This document shows positions 53,311 through 62,049 of a DNA stretch of 64,000 nt, piece by piece; within the stretch, counting starts at the first letter, position 1, and each line of letters opens with the position of its first letter. The stretch comes from an uncultured Altererythrobacter sp. (GTDB lineage: Bacteria > Pseudomonadota > Alphaproteobacteria > Sphingomonadales > Sphingomonadaceae). The position numbers were made by a program, and so were the translations under genes. Location: contig CAMPIX010000001.1 in assembly GCA_946886565.1 (NCBI GenBank), forward strand, positions 62,001 to 126,000, in the 5' to 3' direction. The notes beneath the pieces were generated by a model. It searched no databases and was not told the origin of the DNA. It was given only the letters and a program-made list of their open reading frames with translations.

Positions 53311-53845
53311 CCGCAGCCGCGACGCCCGGAAGCTGGGCGTTGTGTTCGTCGATTTGCCCTTGCTGCCGTTCGATATGCTCCTGAACGCGGGCGATCGTTT
53401 GCTCGATATATTGAACGGCGGAGTCGCTTTCGGATTCCCTGACCTCCATGCCGACGATGAGCTTCTGACCTCGCACCTCGCCACGCGGCGGATTCATATC
53501 CCAGGTGTTCGGCTGCAGCTGAAAGAACTGCGCTTCTCCGTCAAAGGGAATGACCTTGGTCACCCGTAGCCCCGGGATCGTGGCCGTATCGCCGAAGATG
53601 TCCTGCACCGTGACGGATTTCTCGGTGACGTCGCCCACGGCTTCATCTAGCCGTAGCGTCAACGGTTCCGCCTTCGCCAGCTCGACAATCGCGGACGTGA
53701 GTTCATCATCGGACTTGGATTCGAAATCCGATGCTGGAATGCGGTTGACCTTAGCCGGCACGTCCTTTTCGAGGTTGTGCCGAAGAACGTCCGACAAGCC
53801 CGGACCTCGACCCGAATAAAATAAAAGATTGCCGATTACTGACAT
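53243..53845 (-). CDS. Unknown protein following the Bil-like E1 gene
   Basis: 200 residues from the ATG at 53845 with AGGAGG upstream. An N-terminal MSVIGNLLFYSGRGPGLSDV, then a mixed region (VTVQDIFGDTATIPGLRVTK; FFQLQPNTWDMNPPRGEVRG), then a coiled coil (YIEQTIARVQEHIERQQGQI) and a basic end (AIQRRRASVGKASD). No known domain is recognised. It is 94 bp downstream of the E1-like gene on the same strand, so it is a candidate fifth member of the operon. It may be truncated at its C-terminus, since it ends abruptly after the coiled coil. Confidence 0.65.
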   Translation of the reverse strand: MSVIGNLLFYSGRGPGLSDVLRHNLEKDVPAKVNRIPASDFESKSDDELTSAIVELAKAEPLTLRLDEAVGDVTEKSVTVQDIFGDTATIPGLRVTKVIPFDGEAQFFQLQPNTWDMNPPRGEVRGQKLIVGMEVRESESDSAVQYIEQTIARVQEHIERQQGQIDEHNAQLPGVAAAAIQRRRASVGKASDLAARLRGR

Positions 53846-53939
53846 TCCCGTTCCTCCTGTTGCGGCTGGAGATAACAACGGCAGTAACAGACTGCCAGAG
53901 TTATCAGCGGGCGCGGCACGCGACCAAAGCCTTCGTCCT

Positions 53940-55325
53940 TCATACAGCCGCCGCCGTTCCAAAGATAACCAGATCCGTTTTGTTGCATTCGACAAGGCTG
54001 CGATGGTGTGGGGCTCGCAAGTCCAGATTGAGGACTGTTGGCCTTCGTCCATCGACGACCAGGCGGATCGTTTGTGCGAGCAACACGGCAGCGGCAGTTG
54101 CGCCGACATAGGGCGCGCCTACCGCAACCTCGGCAAGCCGCGTCAGCCCACATTCGTCGAGGGTGCCGCTCGATCTGAGCTGGTCGTAGGCCGTGAGGGC
54201 CGTTTTCTTGACGGTGGCGGTTGCCGCTTCAGTAGGATCCTGGACTTCGTCCTCGTTCCAGATTTGAGAGGCGGAAATTGGAGCCGGGAAGCTGTGCGTG
54301 CGAATGAGCCTGAAGTCTTCAACGCCAGCGCCCAAGCCCGCTTCGAATACGGTGTGAAACCCCGCTCCCTCGAGCACGGTTCGTGCTTGCGGATTGTCGA
54401 CTCCGCACAGCGCCAGCAGGGGCTCGTTGTTAGCGACCCGTAGGTCCGGGCCAAACCGCCGCTCGATCAACTGCGTGCGAAAGCCGCGTCGCTCGGCCCA
54501 CTCGGCGCAGATGCGGGTCTTTCGCCGGCGGTCGCCGGCGCCAGTGAGGATCGACGTGCTCTCAGTCGAGCCGCCGGCCTCGTCGACGTCCTGGAGGAAC
54601 AACCGGACCGCGCTGGGGTCGGCGAACGCCAGCAGGCCGATCGTCCAGAGGAACGCCTGGCCGAGATGTCCAAGCCCGATCACCCAGAAATCGGCCGGCA
54701 GCATCGCCGGTGAGGGCCCGTCTGCCGACGGCGAAGTCCAATCGGCTTCGGCCCTCTGATCCCAGAGCGACATCCCGACTGGGCGCCATCCCGCGAGTGC
54801 ATCGTCGTCGAAGTGGGCGAACAGTTCAGACACCGCCAAGGCTCCGGCGAACACGCCCGCCGGCGCGAAGTCCCCCCCTTCGGGCAGGGCAGGCGATCCA
54901 AGCGGCACCACACCGCCGCGCCAACCGTCGAACGTGGCGCGCATCGCGAACGCACGCGGCTCGAGCGTGGCCGGCGGCTCGCCGAAACAGACCAGGGGAA
55001 CCTCCTCCGGGATATCCTCGACGACTGCTCCGCCGAGGTACGCAACGGCTTCCCTCAGCGTCGCGCCAGGAGTCACCGCACGTTTCAGAGGCACGTCGAG
55101 CGAACCCGAGACAGTCACACCGCCGAGAAAAGTACGGCGGCCGCAGTTCAGGGCCGTGAGGAGCGCGGCCTGATGCACCGGACCGCTCGCTGCCGAACCA
55201 TCGACATGCAGGTGCATCCGGAAGTCTCCCAGCCGCTCCAGCGCCTCGTCGACGCTTGCAACGGACGCCCGGTCGATGAACAGCTTGGCCGAGCGATTGA
55301 GGTCATCGATAACGTTCGTGCTCAT
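53940..55325 (-). CDS. BilD-like E1 activating enzyme (ThiF/UBA fold)
   Basis: 461 residues. After an N-terminal domain of about 200 residues, an E1-type Rossmann domain begins at FWVIGLGHLGQAFLWTIGLL (GxGxxG), with the Asp after the next strand in FLQDVDEAGG, and Arg and Lys residues in DRRRKTRI that would bind ATP. Cysteines that could carry the Ubl are in LLALCGVDN and LVECNKTDL. It adenylates the C-terminus of the Ubl encoded at 56265. It starts 3 nt after the JAMM gene stop. Confidence 0.85.
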   Translation of the reverse strand: MSTNVIDDLNRSAKLFIDRASVASVDEALERLGDFRMHLHVDGSAASGPVHQAALLTALNCGRRTFLGGVTVSGSLDVPLKRAVTPGATLREAVAYLGGAVVEDIPEEVPLVCFGEPPATLEPRAFAMRATFDGWRGGVVPLGSPALPEGGDFAPAGVFAGALAVSELFAHFDDDALAGWRPVGMSLWDQRAEADWTSPSADGPSPAMLPADFWVIGLGHLGQAFLWTIGLLAFADPSAVRLFLQDVDEAGGSTESTSILTGAGDRRRKTRICAEWAERRGFRTQLIERRFGPDLRVANNEPLLALCGVDNPQARTVLEGAGFHTVFEAGLGAGVEDFRLIRTHSFPAPISASQIWNEDEVQDPTEAATATVKKTALTAYDQLRSSGTLDECGLTRLAEVAVGAPYVGATAAAVLLAQTIRLVVDGRRPTVLNLDLRAPHHRSLVECNKTDLVIFGTAAAV

Positions 55326-55328
55326 TGG

Positions 55329-55841
55329 TCAGCCTCCGATCGCCAGAGTCGGGCGCAGCAGCGACGACCGCGGGCTGGTCCAGCGGAAGCCTCCGAGGTA
55401 CCGGTAGAAGCCGACTTCGCGGAGCCGGAGTGGTTCGGCCGCGAAGTTGGGCAGGATCAGCGCAATGTGCCCGGGCTCGGCGATGATCGGGTGGCGCCGG
55501 TCGGAATCGCTCTGCATCGCGCTGCCCGGGTGGGTGTGAACGTCGGCGACGACGGCGAGCTGGCGCTCGCGACAGATGCGCCACAGTTCGGCCATCAGCC
55601 CGCCGTCGATCTCGATGATCCCCGTGTCGAATGCGGCTGGATCGATCTCGTCGTAGAACACCACCGCGCTCACCTGACGAGGTTCGACGTCCGGGCCGAG
55701 CAGGAACGCCCCGCTCTCGCGGTAGCCGCCACCGCGCACGGCGAGGCCGCGGAGGAGCTGACGCCAGAGGTCGATGGGGATGGCGAGCTCAGGCGGCCGT
55801 CCGAACAGCCGGGTGATGAGCGTACGAATTGAGAAGGTCAT
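55329..55841 (-). CDS. BilC-like JAMM/MPN deubiquitinase
   Basis: 170 residues from the ATG at 55841, with GGAGA upstream. JAB/MPN metalloprotease with all ligands: Glu42 in RESGAFLLG, His102 and His104 in VADVHTHPGSA, and SDSD (Asp114). In Bil systems this enzyme processes or removes the ISG15-like modifier. It overlaps the E2 gene by 53 nt and is followed directly by the E1 gene. Confidence 0.9.
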   Translation of the reverse strand: MTFSIRTLITRLFGRPPELAIPIDLWRQLLRGLAVRGGGYRESGAFLLGPDVEPRQVSAVVFYDEIDPAAFDTGIIEIDGGLMAELWRICRERQLAVVADVHTHPGSAMQSDSDRRHPIIAEPGHIALILPNFAAEPLRLREVGFYRYLGGFRWTSPRSSLLRPTLAIGG

Positions 55842-56265
55842 GGAGAATCTCCAGGTAGTGGATGATGCCGCGCGCAGGCGGCCAAAGCAGTTCGGGTAGC
55901 TCTATGCGCCAGTTGTCGTGACCGGGCAGCGCGAGGCGATCGCACGGCAGATAGAGGGCCGCGGCATTCCACCCCGGGTTGAACACCGCCGCGAACCGGC
56001 CCGTGCCCTTGGGCCACTGGGCCGGCGGCAGCGGCGCCCCGTTCCTCAGATTGCAGGGCCGGGCGTTGGGCAGCCGCGCGGGATAGCCGTCCAGCAAGAA
56101 CGTGAAGCCCCACTCGGTTCCGTCGCGGGCCCGCACCGCGATGTCCGCGGCCGGCCAATCGATCCGCAGCGAGCGCCACTGCCCGCGCGCCTCGCCAAGC
56201 TGGAAATCAGGGCGTTCCACGTGCTCGCGGAACGCCCTCTCGTCGGCGCCGGGCTGCGCCTGCAT
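55789..56265 (-). CDS. BilB-like E2 conjugating enzyme
   Basis: 158 residues; the ATG overlaps the Ubl stop as TGATG. An E2-like alpha/beta fold is suggested by FTFLLDGYPARLPNARPCNL and the catalytic-type Cys108 in AALYLPCDRLALPGHDNW, followed by helices near IIHYLEILHDLLNSY. This is the layout of the divergent bacterial E2 of Bil operons. It would receive the modifier from the E1 and pass it to a target. Confidence 0.82.
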   Translation of the reverse strand: MQAQPGADERAFREHVERPDFQLGEARGQWRSLRIDWPAADIAVRARDGTEWGFTFLLDGYPARLPNARPCNLRNGAPLPPAQWPKGTGRFAAVFNPGWNAAALYLPCDRLALPGHDNWRIELPELLWPPARGIIHYLEILHDLLNSYAHHPAVRTAA

Positions 56266-56738
56266 CAGCCCTGCACCAGCTTCTTGCGGACCAGGTCGAA
56301 CTCGACCGAGCAGGTCTTGTCGGCGAGGCTCCCGACGTGCGCGCTGAGCGGGGGCTGGATCTTGGTCCCGTGGACCTGCAGCACGTGCTCCTGCGCTTCC
56401 TCGGGGCCGAGCTTGGCCTCGTGGATGGCCCAGCGGGTGACCTTGGCGATCGTGGCCGAGGGGGCGAACCGCCGCTTGAAGGTCTCGCGCCCGTAGTGAA
56501 CCTCGGTTTCGACGTGGCGGCAGCGGTGGGCGTGGAGCACCGGGTTGCCCTTGCCGTGCACGGGGGCCCGCGGTTCGAGCGGCTCGTCCTCGTCCTCGCC
56601 GAACACCAGGAGGTCGGTGACGTCGATACCGCGCTCGTCCTCAAGGTGGCGGAGCAGGTCGGCCACAACCGCCTTCACGTCGAGTTCGACGCGCTCAATG
56701 GGTCCGGTTTCGACGGACAGAAAGATGAAGTTCTTCAC
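56265..56738 (-). CDS. BilA-like ubiquitin-like modifier with two beta-grasp domains
   Basis: 157 residues. Two beta-grasp domains in tandem: about 1-75 (MKNFIFLSVETGPIERVELD) and 76-157 (VETEVHYGRETFKRRFAPSA), as in ISG15 and BilA. The C-terminus is KKLVQG, with a single terminal Gly that can be adenylated directly. It is the first gene of the Ubl-E2-JAMM-E1 order that defines Bil anti-phage operons, in which the modifier is attached to phage structural protein. A gap of 136 bp separates it from the helicase gene upstream. Confidence 0.85.
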   Translation of the reverse strand: MKNFIFLSVETGPIERVELDVKAVVADLLRHLEDERGIDVTDLLVFGEDEDEPLEPRAPVHGKGNPVLHAHRCRHVETEVHYGRETFKRRFAPSATIAKVTRWAIHEAKLGPEEAQEHVLQVHGTKIQPPLSAHVGSLADKTCSVEFDLVRKKLVQG

Positions 56739-56874
56739 TGGCTTGATCCCATATTGTGGGCTGGCGGAATGCCGCCCTCAGTCAAGGGATCGGGTGAGCG
56801 CGAGAAATCCGGAAAAGCCGCTGACGAGATTCTGTTGGGGTCCCCGAGGCCTCTTGGACGGGAGCGTCAACGGC

Positions 56875-59800
56875 TCAAGGCGCGGCGCAGATGAAGAGGA
56901 AGGCGCATCGCGGGCACTGGAAATCGTTCTCGATGGGCGAATATTCCCCCCGGCGGATCGCCGCGACCGCCCCTTCGCAATCGGCGACGCGCTTGTTGTA
57001 CTTCGGCCTGGTCTGGGTGATCGGCAGCGGGTCGCTGCCGAGAAGGTAGTGGTTCTCGATACGCGCCGCCGGGCCGAACGTTTCCTCGACTGCCTTGATA
57101 AGCATAGTCGCCGAGAGCTTGTCCGCGTCGGTGCTGCCCTGGCGCCCGGAGCGGATCGTCCGGACCACTTCGGCCCCGCCCACGTTAAAGATACGATCCG
57201 CCGCTACGCTGATGCGCTCGCCGCCGATCACGGTCGAGAGTTCGCCGACTTGCGCCGCGGCACCGGCGGCCGAGGCGTGCAGACGATCGAGCATGGACTG
57301 GGCGAGACGGCGATAAGCCGGGCCATAGAGATGCTGATCGAGCTCCGTCGCAGCCCAGGCCTGGTCGAACACCGCGCTCGCCTGCGCCCGGTCGTAGGCC
57401 ATGCCCGGATCGAGTCCGCGCATGTACGCGATCACGCGTTGCAGGCAGCCATGCGCATCGAGATAGGCGCTGCCCCGCCCGCGTCGGGATAACTGGAGAA
57501 CGCTCTCGTAGAAGAAACGGCGGGGACAGCCGGCATAGCGCTCGATGTCCCGGGCACTGAGCTTTTCTGGCGCGGGAGGTGCCGTGACCGGCGGATAGGC
57601 GCGGGGTTGGCGGGTCCGAGTTCGTTTCACAACCTCATGGCCGGCAGCGACCCGCAGCCCGTCGAGAAACGGCGAAGGATTGGAGTTGCGCCCTCCGCGG
57701 GTTCGCGGCCGGTAAAGGCGAAGGTGCCGCTTGGCGCGCGACATCGCGACGAAGAAGATGCATTCCTCTTCCGCTTCGTGTGCGTGGGCGTCCTCGGGGC
57801 CAAGCATTCCCGCAGGTGGCGGACAAGCGGGCTTGCGGTTCGCCGCCGGGATTGCACCCTTGTAGAGCCCAGGCAGATGCACGGCTTCGAACTCGAGACC
57901 CTTGGCGGCATGGATGGTCATCAGCCTGACACCGTCGAGCCCTTCGAGCTCAGGCGGCAGGCGCCGCAGTTCGCGCTCGTCTGCGAGCAGGATCATGTGA
58001 CGGACGCGATCGAGCGCACGGCGAATGGGGGTGCCCGAACCGCTCAGGGGCATCGCGCGCATGGTGTCGATGAGTTGACGGACAGCTACACGGCGCAGAA
58101 CATCGGCGGCGGCAGAACCGCCGAGAACGGTTCCCACATAGTCGCTCGCGTCGAACAGGTATCGGCTCAACGCGAGCCAAGGCGTCGTTCCCGGACCGGT
58201 TCCGTCGAGATGCAGTGACAAAAGCAACAGCCCCGCGCGTCCCTCTGGTGAAAGTCCGGGTAGGCTTTCCGCGTCTGCCAAGCGCTCGACAACCCGCACG
58301 CCGTCTGCGCGAGCGCCCGCGATGACGGTGAGCGTATCCGCGAGGGGAACCCTGTACTCGGGGAACCCGGCGACCCGGACCAGACCCGTGCCAGCATCGT
58401 CGACGACCAGCGAAAGCAGTGCCAGCAGGTCGCGGACCTCCGGTCGATCGAACAGCGGGCCGAGGTAGAGGACCGGGACGTCGCGGTCCGATAACTCATC
58501 GGCCACTTTGGCGAGCGCGCCGTTGCTGCGGCACAACACCGTTTGCGAGCGGAGTGGGACGCCGGCGGATTCAAGCTCCCGAATGGAGCCGGCGAGGACA
58601 TCCATTTCCTCGTCGGAGTCGGCACATGCGAAGAGAGCGGGCGGTGCGCCGCCCGCTCCCTTCACCGCGTCGAGGCCGGCAGGGCCGGCGTAGCTGCTCA
58701 CGCGCATCCGCGAGCCGAACGTGGTGTACAGATCGACGATTTCCTCGCTCGAGCGGTAATTTTCCTCGAGTCCGTCGCGGCGCCCGCGCGGATAGTCCTG
58801 CTCGAAGCGAGCGACGTTTGCGGCAGATGCCCCGCGAAAGCGATAGATCGATTGCCGGGCGTCGCCGACGGCCCAGAGGTTGTCGCCGTCGCCGACGAGC
58901 TCTCGGACGAGCATCGCGCTGGCCCGGTTCACGTCCTGGTATTCGTCCACTAGGACATGGTCGAAACGGCCGCGCATGAGAGCGCCAAAGTCGCGATCCT
59001 CCCGCATCTTGAAGATCGGAAGCATGATCAGGTCGCCGTAATCGAGTGCGCCCAGCTGGGTCAGCTCGTCCTGATAGTGGCGGTAGACGACGGCTACCTC
59101 CCGCGCCCTCGCCGCAGCTTCGAGTTCCTCGGCCGTCGTCGCCGCGATCCGCATGGCTTCGGCCGCCGCTAGGTATTGATCCGGCGCCCAGAGTTCATCC
59201 TTGGCGCGCGATATGCCGCGCAGGAGATCGCGAAGTGCGATCGCCGGTTCGAAGAGGTTCAGATAATGGGTGAGATCGAGCGCCGGAAGAGCCTCCTCGA
59301 GCATCGCCACGCTGGCGGTCGGATCGATCACCCTCGGATCGGAGGACACGCCGAACAGCGCGTGGTGCTTGCGAATTGTGTCGAGACCAAAAGCGTGGAA
59401 CGTGCCCGCCCAGATGTTGATGGCGCCGTCCCCTACGGAGCGTTGAACCCGCTCGGACAGCTCTCGCGCAGCTCGGTTCGAGAAAGTCAGCGCGAGGATG
59501 CGATCGGCCGGAACCCCTTCGGCAAGAAGGGACAGGACCCGGGCAGTGAGGGTTTTTGTCTTGCCGGTTCCAGGACCCGCACCGGTCAGAAACGGCGAGC
59601 CGCGGTGATCGACCGCGCGCTGTTGCGCAGGGTTGCATGGCGTGTCGCCCGCCGCCGCCCCGCCTTCTGCTGCCGCGAGCTTGGGCAGCAAGACGCCGTC
59701 GGCGAGTTGCTGGAGGACTGTCTCGTAGCGGACCTCCAGGCTGTTCGCGATGTCGTGTGCCGAACACCCTTCCTCGAACAGACGGCGAGCGAGCGATCGT

Positions 59801-60204
59801 GGCAGGACGAGCTCGCGGGCGAAACTGTTCGCCTGACCTTCGCGGCGCTCCTTGATGCCGTACGTCTCGATCCGCTGGCTCGGATCCGAGCCGCCGTCCT
59901 CAGTGCGCGGATAGACACCGCGCTCTGCCCCCTCGTGCACGGCGAAATGGCCGATCTCGTGGGCGATTATCTCGCTCAGCTCGTTCGCTGGGAGGTCGTT
60001 GCGGAGCAGGATCTGCGCGAACTCCCGGCACAGCAGGCCGTGTGAGCCCTCGAGCTCATCGTCATCGGGCGGAAGCGGCCGTATCTCGAGACCGCGTTCC
60101 GCCGCCACGGCCCGCACAACCTCCGCTGCTGTTTGAGTATCGGCGACGCCGGCCGCTTCCCTCAGCTCTCGGGCTCGTGCGCGGATGAGCGCGAACGCGT
60201 CCAC
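56875..60204 (-). CDS. ImmA/IrrE metallopeptidase-UvrD helicase-Fe-S nuclease-like fusion
   Basis: 1109 residues from a GTG just after the upstream gene's stop. Residues about 1-180: ImmA/IrrE peptidase with HEIGH (82-86) and the Glu of EGQANSFARELVLP. From 195: UvrD/PcrA helicase, Walker A GAGPGTGKTKTL, DEYQDVNRASAM, and VRLMTIHAAKGLEFEAV near the end. The C-terminus has the Cys set of AddB/Cas4-type Fe-S nucleases (GCPRRFFYES and CPRCAFLFIC), but the PD-(D/E)XK core reads AADRIF...EVVRTIRSG, without the usual acid-x-Lys. The nuclease may be inactive. Confidence 0.88.
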   Translation of the reverse strand: MDAFALIRARARELREAAGVADTQTAAEVVRAVAAERGLEIRPLPPDDDELEGSHGLLCREFAQILLRNDLPANELSEIIAHEIGHFAVHEGAERGVYPRTEDGGSDPSQRIETYGIKERREGQANSFARELVLPRSLARRLFEEGCSAHDIANSLEVRYETVLQQLADGVLLPKLAAAEGGAAAGDTPCNPAQQRAVDHRGSPFLTGAGPGTGKTKTLTARVLSLLAEGVPADRILALTFSNRAARELSERVQRSVGDGAINIWAGTFHAFGLDTIRKHHALFGVSSDPRVIDPTASVAMLEEALPALDLTHYLNLFEPAIALRDLLRGISRAKDELWAPDQYLAAAEAMRIAATTAEELEAAARAREVAVVYRHYQDELTQLGALDYGDLIMLPIFKMREDRDFGALMRGRFDHVLVDEYQDVNRASAMLVRELVGDGDNLWAVGDARQSIYRFRGASAANVARFEQDYPRGRRDGLEENYRSSEEIVDLYTTFGSRMRVSSYAGPAGLDAVKGAGGAPPALFACADSDEEMDVLAGSIRELESAGVPLRSQTVLCRSNGALAKVADELSDRDVPVLYLGPLFDRPEVRDLLALLSLVVDDAGTGLVRVAGFPEYRVPLADTLTVIAGARADGVRVVERLADAESLPGLSPEGRAGLLLLSLHLDGTGPGTTPWLALSRYLFDASDYVGTVLGGSAAADVLRRVAVRQLIDTMRAMPLSGSGTPIRRALDRVRHMILLADERELRRLPPELEGLDGVRLMTIHAAKGLEFEAVHLPGLYKGAIPAANRKPACPPPAGMLGPEDAHAHEAEEECIFFVAMSRAKRHLRLYRPRTRGGRNSNPSPFLDGLRVAAGHEVVKRTRTRQPRAYPPVTAPPAPEKLSARDIERYAGCPRRFFYESVLQLSRRGRGSAYLDAHGCLQRVIAYMRGLDPGMAYDRAQASAVFDQAWAATELDQHLYGPAYRRLAQSMLDRLHASAAGAAAQVGELSTVIGGERISVAADRIFNVGGAEVVRTIRSGRQGSTDADKLSATMLIKAVEETFGPAARIENHYLLGSDPLPITQTRPKYNKRVADCEGAVAAIRRGEYSPIENDFQCPRCAFLFICAAP

Positions 60205-60804
60205 TCAGGTCTCCAATCCGGACAGCCAGAAGTCCCGATCCTCAGCAGAAAGGCTCGAATTGCGAACCACGTCGGCAAAGCTCGAGCGCCCCGGAGCCGT
60301 TCTGCCCGACGGGGCAAAGTAATCGGTTCCAGGGGCGGTTGCTAACGCCGGCGAGGTCAGATACGCCCAGACTTGTGCCTTGGCCGCTCCACTCGCCTCG
60401 GCGAGCAGCACCACGAGCTTGCCGGGTATAGTGGTCGTATCTACCAGGCCTTTGAGCAACTTGCGCAGGATCGCGGTATCGATGCGTGCACGTGACGCCA
60501 TTGCCTTGAGTTCCTTTGGTGGGCGATGAAACGGGGATGCGCCCTCGGGACGCGCCGCCCAGAACCGTTCGAGAAGCTCAGCGTGGCCGGAGACGGTCTG
60601 CCCGACGACGGACATGTCGTCGGGCAGGTCGCTCCCGTCACTTGCGAGCCATTCCGCGACGAAAGCGAGGATCGCCTTGCGGTGAGCGGGGTAACGGTCG
60701 GCCAGTCGACGCACGGCGTCGCCATTCGCTCCGCCCTCGAGCTCCTCGTGCACCAGCGCCAAAACGTCGTCGAGTGCTTCGACTGCTGTATTTTCCTTGG
60801 TCAT
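60205..60804 (-). CDS. Unknown 199-aa protein of the ImmA-UvrD operon
   Basis: 199 residues; its start overlaps the upstream sigma-like gene by 4 nt and its stop abuts the helicase start. All-helical by composition: an N-terminal acidic half (VHEELEGGANGDAVRRLADR, HRKAILAFVAEWL), a central helical domain (ALKAMASRARIDTAILRKLL), and a Ser/Gly-rich end. No domain recognised. It could be an anti-sigma or adaptor partner of the sigma-like protein. Confidence 0.75.
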   Translation of the reverse strand: MTKENTAVEALDDVLALVHEELEGGANGDAVRRLADRYPAHRKAILAFVAEWLASDGSDLPDDMSVVGQTVSGHAELLERFWAARPEGASPFHRPPKELKAMASRARIDTAILRKLLKGLVDTTTIPGKLVVLLAEASGAAKAQVWAYLTSPALATAPGTDYFAPSGRTAPGRSSFADVVRNSSLSAEDRDFWLSGLET

Positions 60805-61544
60805 GGCTTCACACTGTCTACGCGCGACGGCTTGCGCGCGCCCTTTCCTTCCGCGAGCGCTTTGCGGCGCGCGCTTGCTAACAAATAGCGTACGTTGCGA
60901 TCCGTGCAGCCCATCTGCTCGGCGGCATCAAGTTCGCTGAGCCCCAAGGCGTGCACGTAGGTCACTGCTTCACGCTCCCTTTCGGTGAGCAGCCCGAGGA
61001 TCTCGGACAGCATGGCCCTGGCCTCGGCGAGCGGCAGAGAGGGATTGGCGAAGCCCACGGCGTCCGCAACTTCCTCTCCGGTCAGATCTGATCCGGGCTT
61101 GACCAGATCCTCGCGCGCAACCTCGGTCGCGGTGCGAAGGCGGACCTTGGCCAGCGCCGTCAGGTACAGGCGCTCGGCTCCGGTTTTGAAGCTCATTTCG
61201 AATATATCGAGGCGGTCTTGCGCAAGCAGCTCGAGGGCGCGGTCCTTGACCAACTCGTCAATCCGCTCGCGATCGACCTCGGAGAGATTGCGGATCAACC
61301 GTTGCCCGGCTCGCTGGAGGCGCGAGAAAAACGCAACGACAAGCCGGTCGTAGGCCGGCGTCGACCTGCTGGGGCGGAAGTTCCGCACGAAGTAGACCAG
61401 AGTCTGCGGCTTGAGATGTCCTTCGGCAGCAAGCGCGAGAACCTTGTCCAAGGGCCAATCCAGCGCTGCGCTGATCTCCTCTTCGACCCCCTTGGGCCGA
61501 ACATAAGGCTCTCCCTTGGCATTTGCACCAGCGAGCGGCTTCAC
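60801..61544 (-). CDS. Sigma-70-like HTH protein of the ImmA-UvrD operon
   Basis: 247 residues from a GTG at 61544 with AGGAGG 6 nt upstream; the longer frame above lacks a start signal. The C-terminal 70 residues form a sigma region-4-type HTH (LTEREREAVTYVHALGLSEL; CTDRNVRYLLASARRKAL). The middle has helical sequence like sigma region 2 (FFSRLQRAGQRLIRNLSEV). It may transcribe the defence-like operon or act as a DNA-binding regulator of it. Confidence 0.75.
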   Translation of the reverse strand: MKPLAGANAKGEPYVRPKGVEEEISAALDWPLDKVLALAAEGHLKPQTLVYFVRNFRPSRSTPAYDRLVVAFFSRLQRAGQRLIRNLSEVDRERIDELVKDRALELLAQDRLDIFEMSFKTGAERLYLTALAKVRLRTATEVAREDLVKPGSDLTGEEVADAVGFANPSLPLAEARAMLSEILGLLTEREREAVTYVHALGLSELDAAEQMGCTDRNVRYLLASARRKALAEGKGARKPSRVDSVKP

Positions 61545-62049
61545 TGAAATCCCTCCTGTTTCACTACAGTCTGGTCCACCAATCGGCCAAAGTAAGCAAA
61601 TAAGGAAAGAGGAAAAGTTTGATTCTAACATTAACCGTCGTGCAGAGAATCTTGTCCAGGGGGCAATGTACCGCTCGCCCGCATCAGACCAGAAAAAATG
61701 CCGCGTATAACGGTCACTGAGGATAAAAAGCCTCGCCTTGAAGCCAAGGTCCGCTTTGGCCCGTGCCGCCCCCAAAGGCGGTCAGTCGGCTAGCGGCCCA
61801 GCTTCGGACGCGACAGAAGCCTCGGTTAATGCCCATCAACAGCATGGATCGGCCACGGCTCATCCGTCTCGCCAAGCCATATGCAACTCGATTCTGTTGA
61901 ATTGAACCGCGGACCTTCGTACTGGTTCACCTCAAGCCGCAGGGATTTTATGACTGGTTTTATGACGAGTTCATGAAACAGCAAAAAAGTCGTTATTTTT
62001 CAACTGGTGCAGGCGGACTCCGTCTCCGCCAGCGAGCCATGCATCGCTT
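61545..62049. other. 505-bp AT-rich intergenic stretch
   Basis: Lower GC than the flanks, mostly non-coding. It holds the promoter region of the sigma-like operon at its left end and repeated TTTTATGA motifs near 61949-61966. No tRNA or clear attachment site is seen, though a composition change here could mark the edge of the acquired island. Confidence 0.45.
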
